From the NCBI GenBank assembly GCA_021789565.1, contig JAJYJL010000528.1, positions 1 to 6,298 on the forward strand: 6,298 bases of DNA, written 5' to 3'. The position numbers and the translations under genes were made by a program. The notes beneath the pieces are model-generated. The model was given only the letters and a program-made list of their open reading frames with translations, did not search any database and was not told the origin of the DNA. The DNA comes from Acidobacteriota bacterium. Lineage in GTDB: Bacteria > Acidobacteriota > Terriglobia > UBA7540. Shown one piece after another: positions 5,637-6,298 of this stretch (the stretch's first letter is position 1; every line of letters starts with the position of its first letter).

Positions 5637-5793
5637 GGCCTGGCACGGGCCAATTGGTCACTCGCCGTTGTGCCTGACATTATTAGTCGCAGGCCACAGG
5701 CACGCGGGCCTCTTGTCAGGATGCTTCTCCCCGCCACACCTGCCGGCACGAAAGCTTTACTCAACGCGGGCTGAAGGTCCGCACTCGGCTCTT

Positions 5794-5812
5794 TTAGGAA
5801 AGCAGTTCCTAA
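5794..5812. repeat. 19-bp perfect inverted repeat (TTAGGAA-5-TTCCTAA)
   Basis: TTAGGAA at 5794-5800 and TTCCTAA at 5806-5812 are perfect inverted halves around AGCAG. As DNA it has the shape of a dimeric regulator operator; as RNA it is a 7-bp, 5-nt-loop hairpin with no T-tract on the plus side and AAAAG on the left. It is 233 bp upstream of the PLC start, so its target is unclear. Confidence 0.5.
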
Positions 5813-6170
5813 TAGTACCCAAACACCCGCCCCTGGATGCTCGTGCCTTGTGGGCTAATTTCGCCCATGTAATGCATTGAACCTTCACCGGACCTTTTGC
5901 ACGTTTGGTTCCGGAGGATTCAGCGCGATTCAAGTGCTGGCAGATCAATAAGTTGAGGTTACGGCAGGGAAGGACCAAAATCCTTAGAGGCAGAAAGGAA
6001 TCCCTGGGGGCTAGGAAAACTTACAGATTGCCGCATCCGGTTTGGCTCATTGATGTCAACCGAGCGGCCTCGAAGGTATGGTGTGGCAGGCGGTCAAGAT
6101 CGAAGTGCGGATCTTAATTACAAATCCTGCAGGTTCTGATCCGTGTACTTAACCGGTCTGTCTGGAACAA

Positions 6171-6298
6171 TTATCGGTTGCTTTGGAACTTTGACAGCAG
6201 CCGCAGGATTTCCAGGTACAGCCAGATCAGCGTGATCATCAGGGCGAACGCGCCGTACCATTCCATGAACTTTGGAGCGCCGCCCGCCGCGCCGCGCT
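6171..6298 (-). CDS. Bax inhibitor-1/YccA-type membrane protein, C-terminal end, cut by right edge
   Basis: Hand translation of the minus strand from the right edge gives 42 residues ending at the TAA at 6171-6173: a Gly/Ala/Arg linker (RGAAGGAPKF), then MEWYGAFALMITLIWLYLEILRLLSKFQSNR. This matches the last transmembrane helix and basic tail of bacterial BI-1 (TMBIM/YccA) inner-membrane proteins, whose final helix carries the WLYLEILRLL pattern. Such proteins have seven hydrophobic helices and have been linked to calcium leak or membrane-protein quality control; the role here cannot be told. Only the C-terminus is visible, so length, start and the conserved aspartate pair cannot be checked. 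No terminator is evident after the stop. Confidence 0.75.
   Translation of the reverse strand, partial: RGAAGGAPKFMEWYGAFALMITLIWLYLEILRLLSKFQSNR

Larger units (their letters stand above)
5562..6170. other. 609-bp region without a convincing gene
   Basis: It lies between the BI-1-like gene end and the PLC start, both on the minus strand. Open frames of ~70 residues exist on both strands but none has a recognisable motif, a ribosome binding site or coding-like composition. What is visible: the 17-bp inverted repeat at 5620-5636, the palindrome CCAATTGG at 5650-5657, four copies of the GTCAG/CTGAC word between 5621 and 5720, and the perfect inverted repeat TTAGGAA-AGCAG-TTCCTAA at 5794-5812. 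No tRNA or rRNA was recognised, and no terminator with a T-run follows the BI-1 stop. Confidence 0.55.

Noticed and set aside
5668..6117. Several ~70-residue open frames on both strands between the PLC and BI-1 genes
   Set aside because: No motifs, no ribosome binding sites, mutually overlapping, and rich in residues typical of random translation (Arg, Ser, Pro, Cys, Trp).
1..6298. Defence system, CRISPR array, insertion sequence or tRNA
   Set aside because: No spaced direct repeats, transposase motifs, terminal inverted repeats with flanking duplications, or cloverleaf could be found on either strand.

Overview
The window is a stretch of bacterial chromosome with seven recognisable protein genes. 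Six are on the minus strand and one, a small Smr-domain gene, is on the plus strand. GC is moderate to high and every gene is an ordinary housekeeping or accessory gene. The family variants (a free-standing ~90-residue Smr protein, a BI-1 tail with the MEWYGAF / WLYLEILRLL pattern, and a PLC beginning GYSVLSHEALID) resemble proteins I associate with Acidobacteriota (Terriglobia-like soil bacteria). That taxonomic reading is an inference from memory, not a computed result. No mobile element, CRISPR array, rRNA or tRNA was seen.

Layout from left to right: (1) 1-1330, minus, the N-terminal 443 residues of GlnE, the glutamine synthetase adenylyltransferase / adenylyl-removing enzyme; it runs off the left edge. 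(2) 1331-1662, a 332-bp intergenic region between divergent glnE and smr, with an extended -10 box almost touching the glnE ATG. (3) 1663-1938, plus, Smr-domain protein. (4) 2009-4077, minus, a tight three-gene operon read from 4077 leftwards: rhodanese/metallo-beta-lactamase fusion (persulfide-dioxygenase-like), TusA-like sulfur carrier, DsrE-like protein. The first two genes overlap by ATGA and the third is 12 bp further on. (5) 4200-5561, minus, a secreted zinc-dependent phospholipase C-like protein with a long extra C-terminal half, in noticeably lower-GC DNA. (6) 5562-6170, 609 bp without a convincing gene but with several short inverted repeats and a recurrent GTCAG/CTGAC word. (7) 6171-6298, minus, the C-terminal end of a Bax-inhibitor-1/YccA-type membrane protein, cut by the right edge.

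The most coherent system is the sulfur operon. Rhodanese, TusA and DsrE proteins pass sulfur between them as cysteine persulfides, and an ETHE1-type metallo-beta-lactamase oxidises low-molecular-weight persulfides to sulfite. Together they look like a compact persulfide (sulfane sulfur) handling module. It is analogous in parts to the staphylococcal cst operon and to the rhd-tusA-dsrE2 clusters of sulfur oxidisers, but with rhodanese fused in front of the dioxygenase domain. The remaining genes (nitrogen regulation, Smr, PLC, BI-1) show no evident functional link to it.
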